Positions 63,329 to 64,000 of a DNA stretch of 64,000 nucleotides are shown in pieces. The notes below the pieces were generated by a model that ran no database searches, was not told the DNA's origin, and was given only the letters and a program-made list of their open reading frames with translations. Position 1 is the first letter of the stretch. Each line of letters begins with the position of its first letter. The stretch is from Geobacillus subterraneus (GTDB lineage: Bacteria > Bacillota > Bacilli > Bacillales > Anoxybacillaceae): contig NZ_CP014342.1 in the NCBI RefSeq assembly GCF_001618685.1, positions 868,001 through 932,000 on the forward strand. The letters run 5' to 3'. The position numbers were made by a program, and so were the translations under genes.

Positions 63329-63998
63329 ATTGGCTCGAGGAGAACGCTGATTTGATGGCATTCCAAATCTCTTTTAGAATGTCAACAACATGTTGGATGA
63401 ACGTTTTTCCTTCTTCCGACTGCAAAAATGCCGACAGTTGTTCTTTTGCTTTGCTGAGCTGGTCATTGACTTGATCCCAGTTGATATCCACGTTTTGCAT
63501 TTTGTGGAAGAGGGAAATGAGGCTGTTGATTTCGTTTTCGCTTAGCGTAATGCCAAGGTCGTTGGCGATTCGTTCAATCAAGGCGCGCAAATCGGCGTCC
63601 GTTTGCGGCGGATTGTTGGCGATTTCTTCTTTGATTTTCGCCAGCAAGGCGACCGCCTTGTCCGGACCGATCGAGTCGGCCAGCTTCGCCGTTTGCACCA
63701 TTTCTTCGTTCGCCACTTTTTTCACAGCATCCGGAATGGCTTGGTCAGAGGAAATTTCGTACGCCTTCATTAGCCCGGTCAGCGCGGCGGTGCCCGACAC
63801 CGGGAACGGGGCGGTGACGTAAATGTCGGCGTCTTTCACCCCGGCGGTAATTAAGGCGTTCGTATACATTTCTTTCGTCACCCATGTGATGTTATGCGTC
63901 TCGACATTCAGTCCGGAGCCCGGTTCGCCGATCGTAATCATCGACGATGAGATGGCGCGCGTACCGATTTGCGCTTTCGGGATGAGCCCATCCAAATA
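63327..63998 (-). CDS. ypuA: YpuA-like DUF1002 protein (5' end outside window)
   Basis: C-terminal part of a DUF1002 protein. The frame is open to the window edge, so the start and any signal peptide are not visible; the first Met seen is internal. Recognisable segments include TWVTKEMYTNALITAGVKDA, APFPVSGTAALTGLMKAYE and the C-terminal VVDILKEIWNAIKSAF. Gene order after lysA agrees with B. subtilis ypuA, a secreted cell-envelope-associated protein. Function is uncertain. Confidence 0.87.
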   Translation of the reverse strand, partial: YLDGLIPKAQIGTRAISSSMITIGEPGSGLNVETHNITWVTKEMYTNALITAGVKDADIYVTAPFPVSGTAALTGLMKAYEISSDQAIPDAVKKVANEEMVQTAKLADSIGPDKAVALLAKIKEEIANNPPQTDADLRALIERIANDLGITLSENEINSLISLFHKMQNVDINWDQVNDQLSKAKEQLSAFLQSEEGKTFIQHVVDILKEIWNAIKSAFSSSQ

Positions 63999-64000
63999 TT

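Overview
The window is a chromosomal segment of a thermophilic, spore-forming Bacillaceae, most likely Geobacillus or a close relative. The evidence is GC-rich coding sequence with strong AGGAGG ribosome sites, B. subtilis-like gene order (bkd, yqj, yqk, fur, xerD, deoB, spoIIA, spoVA, lysA, ypuA), sporulation sigma factors and promoters, and a proline T-box. No rRNA, tRNA, CRISPR array or intact insertion sequence was seen. Assignments come from reading translations, motifs and gene order; no database search was run.

Layout. 1-9.9 kb: the end of the sigma-54 activator bkdR, a textbook -24/-12 promoter, and the branched-chain keto acid operon ptb-bcd-buk-lpdV-bkdAA-bkdAB-bkdB, closed by a terminator. 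9.9-13.7 kb: a beta-propeller lipoprotein, an OmpR-type two-component pair and a Uma2-type nuclease-like protein. 13.7-14.4 kb: a non-coding stretch with degenerate repeats and a candidate promoter. 14.4-20.3 kb: mutA-mutB-meaB (methylmalonyl-CoA mutase and its GTPase chaperone) and brxB. 20.3-22.5 kb: an AT-richer insertion with a HipA-like kinase, a HIRAN-domain protein and a dead nucleotidyltransferase. 22.6-31 kb: yqjA, an L,D-transpeptidase, a 30-residue Prli42-like protein, mce-pccB, yqjE, a CheW-like protein, a His/Tyr/Gly-rich protein, gndA and small proteins. 31-34.3 kb: a GH1 glycosidase, a VapBC-like pair and a cyclase-family hydrolase. 34.4-47 kb: zwf, rnz, namA, proI with its T-box, yqjP/yqjQ, small yqz/yqk genes, an MFS transporter, yqkF, nudF and an endonuclease Q-like gene. 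47-63.3 kb: spoIIM, fur, yqzK, xerD, deoB-pupG-pdp, dacF, spoIIAA-spoIIAB-sigF, the spoVA operon and lysA. The window ends inside ypuA.

How the genes work together. The bkd enzymes convert Leu, Ile and Val keto acids to branched acyl-CoAs. Ile and Val breakdown also yields propionyl-CoA, which PccB, Mce, MutAB and MeaB would convert to succinyl-CoA; no biotin carboxylase partner for PccB is present here. Zwf and GndA form the oxidative pentose phosphate branch. DeoB, PupG and Pdp salvage nucleosides. The last 17 kb is dominated by sporulation genes from forespore sigma-F control to dipicolinic acid uptake.

Most worth a second look: the kinase/HIRAN module at 20.4-22.05 kb, the three-copy 41-bp tandem duplication of the sigF terminator, a repeat-rich stretch upstream of mutA, structured RNAs inside the bkd operon, a T8-run frameshift at 31.1 kb, and an IS200/IS605-like right-end remnant upstream of lysA.
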